From NCBI RefSeq assembly GCF_006717045.1, contig NZ_VFPH01000002.1:2232001-2296000 (forward strand): 64,000 nt of DNA. The letters are read 5' to 3'. Below are positions 1 through 7,737 of this stretch, one piece after another. The notes below the pieces were generated by a model. That model was given only the letters and a program-made list of their open reading frames with translations, was not told the DNA's origin and made no database searches. Origin of the DNA: Pseudonocardia cypriaca. Its GTDB lineage: Bacteria; Actinomycetota; Actinomycetes; Mycobacteriales; Pseudonocardiaceae. How positions within the stretch are numbered: position 1 is the first letter of the stretch; each line of letters starts with the position of its first letter. Made by a program: the position numbers and the translations under genes.

Positions 1-262
1 GCTCCAGGTCGTCGGCGTTCTCCCCGCGGTAGGCGTACTTGCGCGCGATGTTGTGCGCGACCGGCAGGAACCCGGTGATCAGCCGTCGGCGCAGCTCGAC
101 CCGGCGCGGATCGTCGGGCCCGAGCCGGGCGAGCTCGGCGAACAGCGGCGCGAGGTGCTCGTACCGGTCGGTGTGTCTGGGCGCTCGGCGGCTGACGCTC
201 GGCGGAGGCGCGGCCGAGGTGTCCTGGACCTGCTCCACGGAGCTGGACTGCGTGTACGTCAC
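1..262 (-). CDS. SigB/SigF-family RNA polymerase sigma factor (3' part outside window)
   Basis: The first 87 codons of a minus-strand gene that runs off the left edge. They read as a disordered start followed by a stretch containing LITGFLPVAHNIARKYAYRG and ENADDLE, which matches sigma-70 region 2 of the stress/sporulation sigma factors (SigB/SigF/SigG group). The GTG at 262 is the best start because GGGAG lies about 10 bases upstream and no ATG or GTG in frame is seen further up. The gene is divergent from a GAF/STAS/ANTAR cluster, and an anti-sigma-type kinase lies at 18203. Family members direct polymerase to GNNT-N15/16-GGGTAY promoters, which recur in this window. The DNA-binding regions are not visible, so the subgroup is inferred. 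Confidence 0.85.
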   Translation of the reverse strand, partial: MTYTQSSSVEQVQDTSAAPPPSVSRRAPRHTDRYEHLAPLFAELARLGPDDPRRVELRRRLITGFLPVAHNIARKYAYRGENADDLE

Positions 263-423
263 GAACGGGGTCTCCCGGGTCGGCAGGGCGCGATGAACGA
301 GCCCACTGCCGGACCAGTACCTCCACAGTCTAGGAAGAACCGCCCCGGACAGCGCAAGTCCAAGTCCACTCGGCGCCGCGAAGACGTAGCCGAACCCGGT
401 CCAACCGGGGCTAGGTTGGCGGG

Positions 424-1152
424 GTGACCGCAGCAGCGGATGGCAACCTGGCCGAGGTGTTCGCCGACATCGCCCGGCAGCTGCACGAGCAGAGCACCCC
501 GATGGACGTCGTCGAGCGGATCACCCGCGCAGCGGTCGACACCGTCGAGGGGTGTGACCACGCTGCGCTCTCCGTCATCCGCCGGCACGGGAGGATCGAG
601 ACGAGGGGCGCCACCGACGAGGTGCCGCATGCGGTGGACGCGATCCAGTACGAGACCGGTCAGGGGCCGTGCCTCGGCGCGATCGACGAGCACGAGGTCT
701 TCCAGATCGACGACCTGGCCGCGGACGAGCGGTGGCCGCCGTTCAGCCGGCGTGCGGCGGAGGAGACCGGGGTGCGCAGCATGCTGGCGTTCCGGCTGTT
801 CGTGGAGTCGGACACGATCGGCGCGCTCAACTTCTACTCCCGGGAAGTGGGGGCGTTCGACGAGCACGCCCGCACCGTCGGCACCATCCTCGCCACCCAC
901 GCCGCGCTCGGCATCCGGGCCGTGCAGGACAAGGAACGCGCTGAGCAGCTCGATCAGGCGCTCGCATCCAACCGCGTGATCGGCATGGCCATGGGAGTGC
1001 TGATGGCGCGGGGCCGGATGACGGAGCAGGAGGCGTTCTCGGTGCTGACCCGAGCGTCCCAGCACCTCAACCGCAGGCTCCGCGACGTGGCGTCACAGGT
1101 CATCGACACCGGGCTGCTGCCCGAACGCCCCCAGCGCTCCGCTCCCCGCTGA
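424..1152 (+). CDS. GAF-ANTAR sensor / RNA-binding antiterminator
   Basis: A 242-residue protein starting at GTG. Residues about 15-155 form a GAF domain (YETGQGPCLGAI and DERWPPFS are typical of actinobacterial GAF-ANTAR proteins). Residues about 170-230 form an ANTAR domain (NRVIGMAMGVLMARGRMTEQ and AFSVLTRASQHLNRRLRDVA). ANTAR domains bind paired RNA hairpins and act as antiterminators, and the GAF domain would sense a ligand or partner. It is the first gene of a plus-strand cluster (STAS, GAF and a second GAF-ANTAR protein follow) and is divergent from a sigma factor gene. The target RNAs cannot be told from sequence here. Confidence 0.9.
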   Translation: MTAAADGNLAEVFADIARQLHEQSTPMDVVERITRAAVDTVEGCDHAALSVIRRHGRIETRGATDEVPHAVDAIQYETGQGPCLGAIDEHEVFQIDDLAADERWPPFSRRAAEETGVRSMLAFRLFVESDTIGALNFYSREVGAFDEHARTVGTILATHAALGIRAVQDKERAEQLDQALASNRVIGMAMGVLMARGRMTEQEAFSVLTRASQHLNRRLRDVASQVIDTGLLPERPQRSAPR

Positions 1153-1204
1153 CACGGTCGAGTGGCATACGATGTTGTACGTCTCCGCCCTGCCCCCGCG
1201 GCCG

Positions 1205-1222
1205 ACGTCATTGTGATGACGT
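1205..1222. promoter_or_regulatory. Inverted repeat upstream of the STAS gene
   Basis: Two perfect 7-base arms, ACGTCAT and ATGACGT, are separated by four bases (TGTG), 10 bases before the first possible start of the STAS gene and within the 80-base gap after the GAF-ANTAR gene. It could be a regulator binding site or a short RNA hairpin. An ANTAR target is possible, but I do not see the two-hairpin arrangement. No regulator is assigned. Confidence 0.45.
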
Positions 1223-1232
1223 ATGTGCGCTG

Positions 1233-1652
1233 GTGGGGTGGATGGGTAGACAGATCTTTCGCGTGGACCGGGTCGGCGGTGCCGGCTCGGACGATGCCGT
1301 GGTGACCGTGTTGACCGCAGAGGTCGACCTGGACCTGAACACGGAGCAGGCGGCGCAACGCGAGCTCGCCCGCCTCGTCGGTGCCGATCCGGTCGTGGTC
1401 GACGTGTCCGCGGTGTTCGTCGCGGTGGTTGGGCTCCGCCTGCTGCTGAGCTGCATCCAGCAGGTTCGCCGCTCAGGGCGGCCTGCCGAGCTGATCGTGA
1501 ACCCCCACCTGAGGCGCGTGGCGTGCATCGTCGGACACCGTCCCGACGAGCTGCGGTTGACGCTGCCCGACGCGCTGGCGCACGTTCGCGCTGCGAGAGG
1601 ATCGAGACAGGTGAGCGCCACGGCCGATTCGGGCGGAGATCGACATGGATGA
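1233..1652 (+). CDS. STAS-domain protein (anti-sigma factor antagonist-like)
   Basis: A 139-residue protein (136 if the ATG at 1242 is used) covering a single STAS domain: VTVLTAEVDLDLNT near the start, then VVVDVSAVFVAVVGLRLLL where antagonists carry the phosphorylatable Ser in a DxSxxxFxDSxGL context. Here the position is DVSAVFVAVVGLR, so the usual Asp-Ser pair is replaced by Val-Val. It may therefore be a non-phosphorylatable STAS partner. The last codons overlap the downstream GAF gene by 8 bases, indicating translational coupling. The likely role is partner switching with an anti-sigma kinase. The true partner is unknown. Confidence 0.75.
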   Translation: MGWMGRQIFRVDRVGGAGSDDAVVTVLTAEVDLDLNTEQAAQRELARLVGADPVVVDVSAVFVAVVGLRLLLSCIQQVRRSGRPAELIVNPHLRRVACIVGHRPDELRLTLPDALAHVRAARGSRQVSATADSGGDRHG

Positions 1653-2271
1653 GGAGACCGGGACAGCGGCACCGCCGGACCGGGGGGCGGACGACGCTGC
1701 GCTGGCCACGAGCCTCGTGGAGCTGCTGTCCGGGCTCGAGGTGCCCGACCTGCTCGTCGAGCAGCACCTGCTCGGCCGGCTCGAGCAGGTGCTCGCGGCC
1801 GCGGAAACGGTGCTCGGCGTCGACCGGATCGGCCTCATGCTGCTGGACGAGCACGACCGGCTGCAGGTCGTCGGCGCGTCGGACCCGGCCAGCAGCCGGT
1901 TGGAACACGGCCAGCAGCAGCTGGGCGTCGGCCCCGGCATCGACTCGCTCCGCACCGCTCAGCCGGTCGCCGTGGCCGACCTCGCGGCGAGCAGCCGGGG
2001 CGAGCAGCCGCACTACACGCCGCTGTGGGAATGGCTGCAGCACCGTCGCGACGGCTCGCCCACCTCGCCGGAGGCGGCGCTGGTGCGGTCGGTGCTCTCC
2101 GTTCCCGTACGGGCCCGCGGCCGGGTGGTCGGTACGCTCAACCTCGCGCGGAGCCGGCCGGGTGGCTGGGGCGAGCGACAGCTGGTGGCGTGCCAGGCCT
2201 ACGCGGACGTCATCGGCGTGCTGCTGACGCTCAGCGCACCCCTTTCCGATGACTCTGGGAGGCTCGCATGA
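1645..2271 (+). CDS. GAF-domain protein
   Basis: 208 residues beginning with an acidic, disordered segment, then a helix (residues about 25-60) and a GAF domain (about 45-200) with GVDRIGLMLLDEHDRLQVVG and LSVPVRARGRVVGTLNLARS. There is no ANTAR, kinase or HTH output domain, so it is probably a sensory or scaffold partner for the two GAF-ANTAR proteins. Its start overlaps the STAS gene by 8 bases, and the next gene overlaps its end by up to 23 bases. This supports one operon. Confidence 0.8.
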   Translation: MDEETGTAAPPDRGADDAALATSLVELLSGLEVPDLLVEQHLLGRLEQVLAAAETVLGVDRIGLMLLDEHDRLQVVGASDPASSRLEHGQQQLGVGPGIDSLRTAQPVAVADLAASSRGEQPHYTPLWEWLQHRRDGSPTSPEAALVRSVLSVPVRARGRVVGTLNLARSRPGGWGERQLVACQAYADVIGVLLTLSAPLSDDSGRLA

Positions 2272-2998
2272 TCAGAACCGGCCTGGCCGGCTCATCGTGG
2301 TGAGCATCGACCCGGAGAAGCTCGCGGCCAGCCTGCGCGTGCTGGGCACCTCGAACGACCGCGACATCAGCGCAGCGCTGCACGACGTCATCGGTGCCTG
2401 CGTACAGCTGTTCGGAGTCTCCGGATCCGGGCTCATGATCGCCGACCAGCAGAACGTCCTGCGCTACGCCGCGGCCAGCGACGGACCGGGGCGGGTGCTC
2501 GAGGACGTGCAGTCCGAGACCGGGCAAGGGCCCTGCGTGGACACGTTCGTCAACGGGGAGATCACCAGCACCGACGACCTGGCCACCGAGACGCGCTGGC
2601 CCGCCAGCCGCGGCACCATCCTCGAACACGGGGTGCGTTCGGTGCTCGGGGTGCCGGTCCACCTGGGCGGCGTCACGGTCGGGTCGCTCGACGTGTACCT
2701 CGACCGGCCTCACCGCTGGGACGACTCCGAACGTGCGGCGCTGAGCCGCTACGGCGAGGTCCTGGAGACCACGCTCAGCGCTGCCCTCACGGCTCGTCAC
2801 GCGGGCCAGCTGGCCGAGCAGCTCCAGTACGCGCTGGACTACCGCGTCGTCATCGAGAGAGCGGTCGGGTACCTGATGGCCGACGAGCGCGTCGACGCCG
2901 TCACCGCCTTCAACGTGCTGCGCCGCGTCGCGCGCAACCAACGTCGCAAGGTGGCCGAGGTCGCCCAGCACCTCCTGGACACCGGCACGCTGCCCTAG
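2249..2998 (+). CDS. GAF-ANTAR sensor / RNA-binding antiterminator
   Basis: The second GAF-ANTAR protein of the cluster. The GAF domain covers residues about 35-175 (SETGQGPCVDTFVNGEI, GVRSVLGVPVHLGG). The ANTAR domain covers about 190-247 (YRVVIERAVGYLMADERVDA, TAFNVLRRVARNQRRKVAEV). It is paralogous to the gene at 424. The ATG at 2249 would give 249 residues but overlaps the previous gene by 23 bases. The GTG at 2300 (protein beginning VSIDPEKL) is an alternative start that fits the domain boundary better. The gene ends the operon and is followed by a strong hairpin at 3036. Confidence 0.88.
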   Translation: MTLGGSHDQNRPGRLIVVSIDPEKLAASLRVLGTSNDRDISAALHDVIGACVQLFGVSGSGLMIADQQNVLRYAAASDGPGRVLEDVQSETGQGPCVDTFVNGEITSTDDLATETRWPASRGTILEHGVRSVLGVPVHLGGVTVGSLDVYLDRPHRWDDSERAALSRYGEVLETTLSAALTARHAGQLAEQLQYALDYRVVIERAVGYLMADERVDAVTAFNVLRRVARNQRRKVAEVAQHLLDTGTLP

Positions 2999-3035
2999 CG
3001 CCACCGTACCGATCGGCCAGGGCCACCCGGGTGAT

Positions 3036-3058
3036 TGCCGTTACCCTCGGTAACGGCA
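3036..3058. terminator. Perfect 10-bp hairpin after the GAF-ANTAR operon
   Basis: The arms TGCCGTTACC and GGTAACGGCA pair perfectly around a 3-base loop, 37 bases after the stop codon of the last operon gene. There is no T-run, as is common for actinobacterial terminators. The lower GC content compared with its surroundings means an operator role for the next gene is also possible. Confidence 0.55.
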
Positions 3059-3299
3059 GTGCGGATGCGGTCCCTCCGCGCCCGGAGGCGCACCGCCACC
3101 TCCGCTGCGCCGTTCGGACCTCCCGCCGCCGCCTACCGGAGTGCTCCGGGTCGATGAGCGGGCGACGATCTACGGCAGGCGGCTCCCCGGAGAGCGATCC
3201 CGCTGTTCGAGTGACGGGCGACGAGCCGACGAACGACAGCCGGAGCCGCTGCAACATCGGCTCGGCGTGGAACGACAGATCGTCTGCTCACACACCTCC

Positions 3300-4919
3300 A
3301 TGACCGCCGTCAGGAAGGCGCGACACGTGGAACCGCCCGGGAACCCGCACCGCCCCCGCCCGCGCAGCGCAGAAGCGATCAGCGTCGCGGAGCTGCTCGC
3401 CCGGTGCCAGGGGGCGCCCGTGCCACCACCGTCCCGACGGGGAACCGGCGACGCGGTGTCGGTCGCGGCCCTGCTCCGCCGCGAAGGACGCGGTCCGCAC
3501 AGGGCCGACCCGCCGCTGCTGCCCCGCGGGTACGCCCGGGTCGCGCAGCCGCCGGCGGAACCGCCCCGCCGCAACGTCCGCAAGGCGGCGGCTGCGGCAG
3601 GCGCGCTGTTCGCCGCGACCGCGGTCCTCGGGCCTTCGGTGCTCGACGACGCATCGGTCCGGTCGGTGCCCGACGCCGGTATCCCGCTGCCACTTCCGGG
3701 CCTGCACGGCCAGGGTCCCGGCGCGCACGACCTCGCCGTCGCCGCGGTGCGGCAGCTGTTCGCCGACGCCGTCCCCTCCGCTGTGGACACCACGGCGGTC
3801 GCCGACGGGGAGGCGGCTGGGCGCGGCCGGATCGCTGCCCACCGGTCCCCGTCGACGGTCCCCGGCCGGGCCGGGAGCGCGGCCGGCACCGGGTCCACCG
3901 AGCCCATCGGCGTGCCATGGCCCGGGACCGTTCCGCCCGGGTCCGGTGTGCCGCCGGCGGGGCCCGGGTCATGGCCGCCCGGTGGCGGTGGCACTGGTCC
4001 CGCCGGCCCGGGTGGGGGAAGCCCGGGCGGCGAAGCGCCGGGCGGCGGCGCTCCCGGTGGCGGCGCTCCCGGTGGCGGCGGCGAGCCATCCCGGCCGCCG
4101 GTGATCGTTGTGGCGCTGTCCCCGCCCGAGGTGGCAACGCCTGCGGTACGCGTGCCGAGCGCGGCCGTGGACCTGCCCGTCGCCGGCCCGGTCCGGACCC
4201 CTGAGGTGACCGTCGGGCCCGCCGTCGTCGCCGCGCCGGACGTCCGCGCCACGCTCGGCGCGGACGGGGTGGAGGCCGTCACGACGGCGACGGGGATCGG
4301 CCTGCCGGACGTCACTGCCGGCGACACGAACATCGGCCCGCTCGCCGCCTCCGGGGCGAGCATCACGACACCGGACGTCGAGGTCAGCGGGGCCCGCCTC
4401 GCGCTGACCGCCGACGAGCCGCCGGAGGTGGAGCTCCCCGAGGCAACCCTCTCCGCCACCCGGGTCGAGACGCCGGACCTCGCCCTCGGCGCCGTGGAGG
4501 TGGAGCTCCCCGACATCGAGCTCCCCTCGGTGCGGCTCGGCCTGCCGAGCCGCGAGGAGGACGAGGACACGAGCCCTTCCGAACCCGTCGAGTCGCCTGC
4601 CGACGCGGACAGGGCCGAGACCGGGAGCGACGACGAGGCAGGCACCGAGGTCACCAGCACCGCGTCCGGAGCCGAGTCGGAAAGCGGGACCGAGTCCGAC
4701 ACCGAGACCGATCGAGAGCGCGACACCGAGACCCACACCGACACCGCTCGAGAGACCGACACCGAGACCGACACCGAGACCGACGAAGAGACGGAGACGG
4801 AGACCGAGTCCGAGACCGACGAGGAGTCCGCGGAGTCGGCCGACGAGTCGCCCACCGCCGACGACACCACCACCAGCGACGACGAGAGCGACGAGAGCAG
4901 CGACGACGACAGCGAGTGA
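3300..4919 (+). CDS. Membrane-anchored repeat protein with acidic Thr/Glu/Asp tail
   Basis: About 539 residues from the ATG at 3300 (the frame stays open upstream to 3141, but that part lacks coding character). From the N-terminus: a basic cytoplasmic region with two copies of a SVAxLLxR-like motif, one hydrophobic segment (AAAAAGALFAATAVLGPSVL), a Pro/Gly linker, then a region of repeating short units of the type xxPDVxxxxxxL / xxPEVxxxxAxL. The last ~100 residues are almost only Thr, Glu, Asp and Ser, encoded by a 12-base tandem repeat around 4750-4800. No catalytic motif is seen. The layout suggests a surface-exposed structural or calcium-binding protein, but the function is unknown to me. 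Confidence 0.7.
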   Translation: MTAVRKARHVEPPGNPHRPRPRSAEAISVAELLARCQGAPVPPPSRRGTGDAVSVAALLRREGRGPHRADPPLLPRGYARVAQPPAEPPRRNVRKAAAAAGALFAATAVLGPSVLDDASVRSVPDAGIPLPLPGLHGQGPGAHDLAVAAVRQLFADAVPSAVDTTAVADGEAAGRGRIAAHRSPSTVPGRAGSAAGTGSTEPIGVPWPGTVPPGSGVPPAGPGSWPPGGGGTGPAGPGGGSPGGEAPGGGAPGGGAPGGGGEPSRPPVIVVALSPPEVATPAVRVPSAAVDLPVAGPVRTPEVTVGPAVVAAPDVRATLGADGVEAVTTATGIGLPDVTAGDTNIGPLAASGASITTPDVEVSGARLALTADEPPEVELPEATLSATRVETPDLALGAVEVELPDIELPSVRLGLPSREEDEDTSPSEPVESPADADRAETGSDDEAGTEVTSTASGAESESGTESDTETDRERDTETHTDTARETDTETDTETDEETETETESETDEESAESADESPTADDTTTSDDESDESSDDDSE

Positions 4920-5013
4920 GTTCCGGCGGTAGCGCACGGAACCCGACCCGTCGACCGGCCGCGCCGCCGGACACGGCGTGCGCGGCCGGACCCGACGTGG
5001 GCGGTGCCGTACA

Positions 5014-5043
5014 GTTGGCCGCACCAACATTGGTCAAGCCAAC
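5014..5043. promoter_or_regulatory. 30-bp palindromic operator before the SnoaL-like gene
   Basis: Nested inverted repeats are seen: outer arms GTTGGC and GCCAAC, inner arms ACCAA and TTGGT around CA, with 3-base unpaired spacers between them. The site ends 14 bases before the GTG start at 5058. Symmetry, size and position fit a TetR- or MarR-type operator. No regulator gene is adjacent, so the protein that binds would act in trans. Confidence 0.55.
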
Positions 5044-5057
5044 GATATGAGGGCGTC

Positions 5058-5474
5058 GTGTCCCACGAGCACATCGAGGTCTCCAGCCTGTTCGCCCGCT
5101 TCGCCGACCTGCTGGACGAGGCCCGCTACGACGACATCGGCACGATCTACACCGACGACGTGGTGGTGCACTCGCCACAGGGCGGGGAGCTCCGCGGCAT
5201 CGAGGAGGTCAAAGCCTTCCTGCACGGGTCCCACGTGGACGGTGTGCGCACCCAGCACCTGCCCACCGGCGTGGTGGTGGACGTCGACGGAGACCGGGCG
5301 AATGCCTCGGCCAACCAGCTCACGTACTTCTACCGCGAGGGCGAGCCGCCGTTCCGCACCGGCAGCGTGCGAGTGACATGGGAGGCCGTGCGGACATCCG
5401 CGGGCTGGCGCGTCCGCGAGGCGTGGATCGCGGTGGTCTGGATCCGGGAAGGTCTCGCCACGACGGCGGGATGA
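5058..5474 (+). CDS. SnoaL-like / NTF2-fold protein
   Basis: A 138-residue protein starting at GTG 5058 (VSHEHIEV), with GAGGG just upstream. It covers one SnoaL-like NTF2 fold: N-terminal helix LFARFADLLDEARYDDIGTI, strand YTDDVVVHSP, the loop GxxEVKAFL, and C-terminal strands with VTWEAVRTSAGWRVREAWIA. Such proteins act as cyclases, isomerases or small-molecule binders, and the substrate cannot be read. A 30-bp palindrome directly upstream suggests that it is repressed until a ligand is present. The frame extends to 5004, but the extra residues do not fit the family. Confidence 0.75.
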   Translation: MSHEHIEVSSLFARFADLLDEARYDDIGTIYTDDVVVHSPQGGELRGIEEVKAFLHGSHVDGVRTQHLPTGVVVDVDGDRANASANQLTYFYREGEPPFRTGSVRVTWEAVRTSAGWRVREAWIAVVWIREGLATTAG

Positions 5475-5497
5475 CCACCGTCGACCACCGTCTGCCG

Positions 5498-5752
5498 TCA
5501 GCGGTGCCCGCCCGACCGGCGCGCGTCGGCATCCGCGTCGTCATCGCCCACGGGAACGGGGTCGGAGTCCGTCCGCACGTCGTCGGGCACGTCGACGTCG
5601 GCACCGCTGCGCGCGGCGTCCGCCGCGGCGTCGGACGCGCCGACGGTCTCACCCGGACCGTCTGCGCGCTCGGGGCCGTCCTCCTCCTGCGCCGGCAGCG
5701 GGGATCCAGCTGCGTCGGGGCTGGTCTCGCGGCCTGCCGGGTGCTCGCTCAT
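5498..5752 (-). CDS. Small acidic hydrophilic protein
   Basis: 84 residues, rich in Asp, Glu, Ala and Pro, without hydrophobic segments, so probably intrinsically disordered. Supported mainly by a very good ribosome site (GGAGGTG about 5 bases before the ATG at 5752) and acidic composition on the minus strand. It lies between two plus-strand genes and is divergent from the YihY gene. I do not recognise a family. Confidence 0.5.
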   Translation of the reverse strand: MSEHPAGRETSPDAAGSPLPAQEEDGPERADGPGETVGASDAAADAARSGADVDVPDDVRTDSDPVPVGDDDADADARRSGGHR

Positions 5753-5816
5753 GCTCCACCTCCGAACGGTGCCGGACGGGTACCCGCGGCGGTTGTCGAG
5801 GAACCCGAGCGGACCA

Positions 5817-5841
5817 GCCTGTTGCAGGGTGGCGGGGGTAT
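5817..5841 (+). promoter_or_regulatory. Candidate SigB/SigF-type promoter of the YihY gene
   Basis: GCCT, a 15-base spacer and GGGTAT fit the actinobacterial SigB/SigF pattern GNNT-N14/16-GGGTAY. Transcription would start about 7 bases further on, almost at the GTG start codon (5851), so the transcript would be leaderless. Assignment by pattern only. Confidence 0.4.
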
Positions 5842-5850
5842 GTCACTGCT

Positions 5851-6873
5851 GTGGAAGCGATCGGGCGGCTCGACGAGTACCAGCGCGGGCACCGGTGGCT
5901 CGGGGTGCCGATCGCGGTGGTGTACAAGTTCGCCGACGACCAGGGCGGGTACCTCGCCGCCCTCATCACCTACTACGGGTTCCTCTCCCTCTTCCCGTTG
6001 CTGCTGATCTTCTCCACCGTGCTCGGGTTCGCGCTTCCCGGCAACGAGACGCTGCAGCAGCAGCTCGTCGACAGCGCGCTGGCCCAGTTCCCGATCATCG
6101 GCGACCAGCTCACCGACAACGCGCAGCCGCTGCGCGGGTCCGGCGCAGGCCTCGCGGTCGGGATCCTCGTCGCCCTCTACGGCGCGCTCGGGGTGGCCGT
6201 GGCCATCCAGAACGCGCTCAACCAGGTCTGGGGCGTTCCGATGAACCGCAGGCCCGATCCGATCCGAGCCCGCCTGCGCAGCATGCTGCTGCTCCTGCTC
6301 TTCGGTGTCGGTGTGCTCGTGACCACCGTCCTGTCCGGTCTGGCCGCGGGGGCCGGGGAAATCGGCGCGCACCTGGACCTCGGGCTGCGGGTGGCGGCCG
6401 TCGCGGTCTCGATGGCCGCCAACTGCCTGCTGATGCTGCTCGCGTTCCGCGCGCTCACCTCGCGACGGGTGAGCGTCCGCGAGATCCTCCCCGGCGCCAT
6501 CCTCGCCGCGCTCGCCTTCCAGGTGCTGCTGACGACGGGCGCCTTCTTCGTGCGCACCGGGCTGCTGGGCTCCAGCCAGGTCTACGGGCTGTTCGGGATC
6601 GTGCTCGGGCTGATGGCCTGGATCTACCTCGAGGCGGTCATCGTCGTGCTCGCGGCCGAGCTGAACGTGGTGCTGGCCAGGGGGCTGTGGCCGCGCTCGC
6701 TGCTCACCCCGTTCGTCGAGGACGTCGAGCTCACCGGCGCCGACCGCCGCAGCTACACCTCGTACGCCAGTGCGCAGCAGTACAAGGACGCCCAGTCGAT
6801 CACGGTCGAGTTCGACGAGCGCAACCGCACCGACGACGACGCAGACACGCACGACACCGGGCGGAACCCGTAG
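5851..6873 (+). CDS. YihY/BrkB-family inner membrane protein
   Basis: A 340-residue integral membrane protein. After an amphipathic start it has YLAALITYYGFLSLFPLLLI, the typical first transmembrane segment of the YihY (formerly 'ribonuclease BN') family, and about six membrane segments in all. FGVGVLVTTVLSG and GLMAWIYLEAVIVVLAAELN near the end are also characteristic. The C-terminal ~35 residues are hydrophilic and acidic. The function of the family is not settled; roles in transport or envelope stress have been proposed. The start is the GTG at 5851, and the candidate stress promoter just before it would give a leaderless mRNA. Confidence 0.9.
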   Translation: MEAIGRLDEYQRGHRWLGVPIAVVYKFADDQGGYLAALITYYGFLSLFPLLLIFSTVLGFALPGNETLQQQLVDSALAQFPIIGDQLTDNAQPLRGSGAGLAVGILVALYGALGVAVAIQNALNQVWGVPMNRRPDPIRARLRSMLLLLLFGVGVLVTTVLSGLAAGAGEIGAHLDLGLRVAAVAVSMAANCLLMLLAFRALTSRRVSVREILPGAILAALAFQVLLTTGAFFVRTGLLGSSQVYGLFGIVLGLMAWIYLEAVIVVLAAELNVVLARGLWPRSLLTPFVEDVELTGADRRSYTSYASAQQYKDAQSITVEFDERNRTDDDADTHDTGRNP

Positions 6874-6883
6874 GGGGCCGCCG

Positions 6884-7654
6884 CTACGTCGCGTCCGGCA
6901 CGTCGGCGAGGTCGTAGCCGCGCTCGGTCAGCTCCGCCTCCACGATCCGGGACACCGTCTCGACGACCGCCACCCGAGCGTGGCGCTTGTCGTCGCCCGC
7001 GATCACGTGCCACCTGCTCATGGGGTGGTCGGTGCGCTCGAGCATGTCCTCGACGGCCGCCTCGTACGCCGGGCGCTTCTCGCGGTTGCGCCAGTCCTCG
7101 TCGGTGAGCTTCCACGACTTGAGCGGGTCGTCCGCGCGACGGCGGAACCGGCGCAGCTGCTCCTCGTCGGAGACGTGCATCCAGAACTTGACGAGGATCA
7201 TCCCCTCGGCGGCGAGGGTCCGTTCGAACTGCACGATCTCCTCGTAGGCGCGCGACCACTGCTCCTCGGTGGCGAACTGCTCGACCCGCTCCACGAGCAC
7301 GCGGCCGTACCACGAGCGGTCAAGCACGGCCATGCCTCCCCAGCCCGGCAGCACGGGCCAGAACCGCCAGAGGAAGTGGTGGCGCTTCTCGTCGTGGGTG
7401 GGCGCGGCGAACTGCGCCACGCGGACGTGGCGGGGGTCGAGCGGGGCGACCAGGCGCTTGATGGCCCCGCCCTTCCCCGACGCGTCCCAGCCCTCGAAGA
7501 CGACGCACAGCGGCGGCCCGAGCCGGGGCTCGCCGATCTGCCCACCCAGCACCAGGCGCAGGTGCAGCAGGCGCCGCGACGCGGCCTTCAGCCGGGCCGC
7601 CTCCTCACCCTTCGACATCCCGACGGAGAGGTCGACCTCGGCCAACCTGCTCAT
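6884..7654 (-). CDS. ppk2: Polyphosphate kinase 2 family protein
   Basis: A 256-residue PPK2. The Walker A motif is GWDASGKGGAIKRL (about residues 50-63), Walker B is DRSWYGR, and the lid region has FRRRADDPLKSWKLTDEDW, all diagnostic of the family. PPK2 enzymes move phosphate between polyphosphate and nucleotides (making GTP/ATP from GDP/ADP, or ADP from AMP in the other classes). The class cannot be fixed here. The start at ATG 7654 has a GGGGGA-like ribosome site, and the longer open frame upstream lacks coding character. It faces the YihY gene tail-to-tail and lies just downstream of a SRPBCC gene on the same strand. Confidence 0.92.
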   Translation of the reverse strand: MSRLAEVDLSVGMSKGEEAARLKAASRRLLHLRLVLGGQIGEPRLGPPLCVVFEGWDASGKGGAIKRLVAPLDPRHVRVAQFAAPTHDEKRHHFLWRFWPVLPGWGGMAVLDRSWYGRVLVERVEQFATEEQWSRAYEEIVQFERTLAAEGMILVKFWMHVSDEEQLRRFRRRADDPLKSWKLTDEDWRNREKRPAYEAAVEDMLERTDHPMSRWHVIAGDDKRHARVAVVETVSRIVEAELTERGYDLADVPDAT

Positions 7655-7737
7655 CGCATCCCCCGAGCGACCCCGGCGGCGCGAACCAACCACGACGTGC
7701 TCACCTGCGCACTGTACGGCCGCGCCCGCGCAGGTGA

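Noticed and set aside
3170..5074. A 634-codon Ser/Val-rich frame on the minus strand opposite the repeat protein.
   Set aside because: It mirrors the GAC/GAG/ACC codons of the plus-strand gene, has no domain or good start, and spans the intergenic palindrome at 5014.
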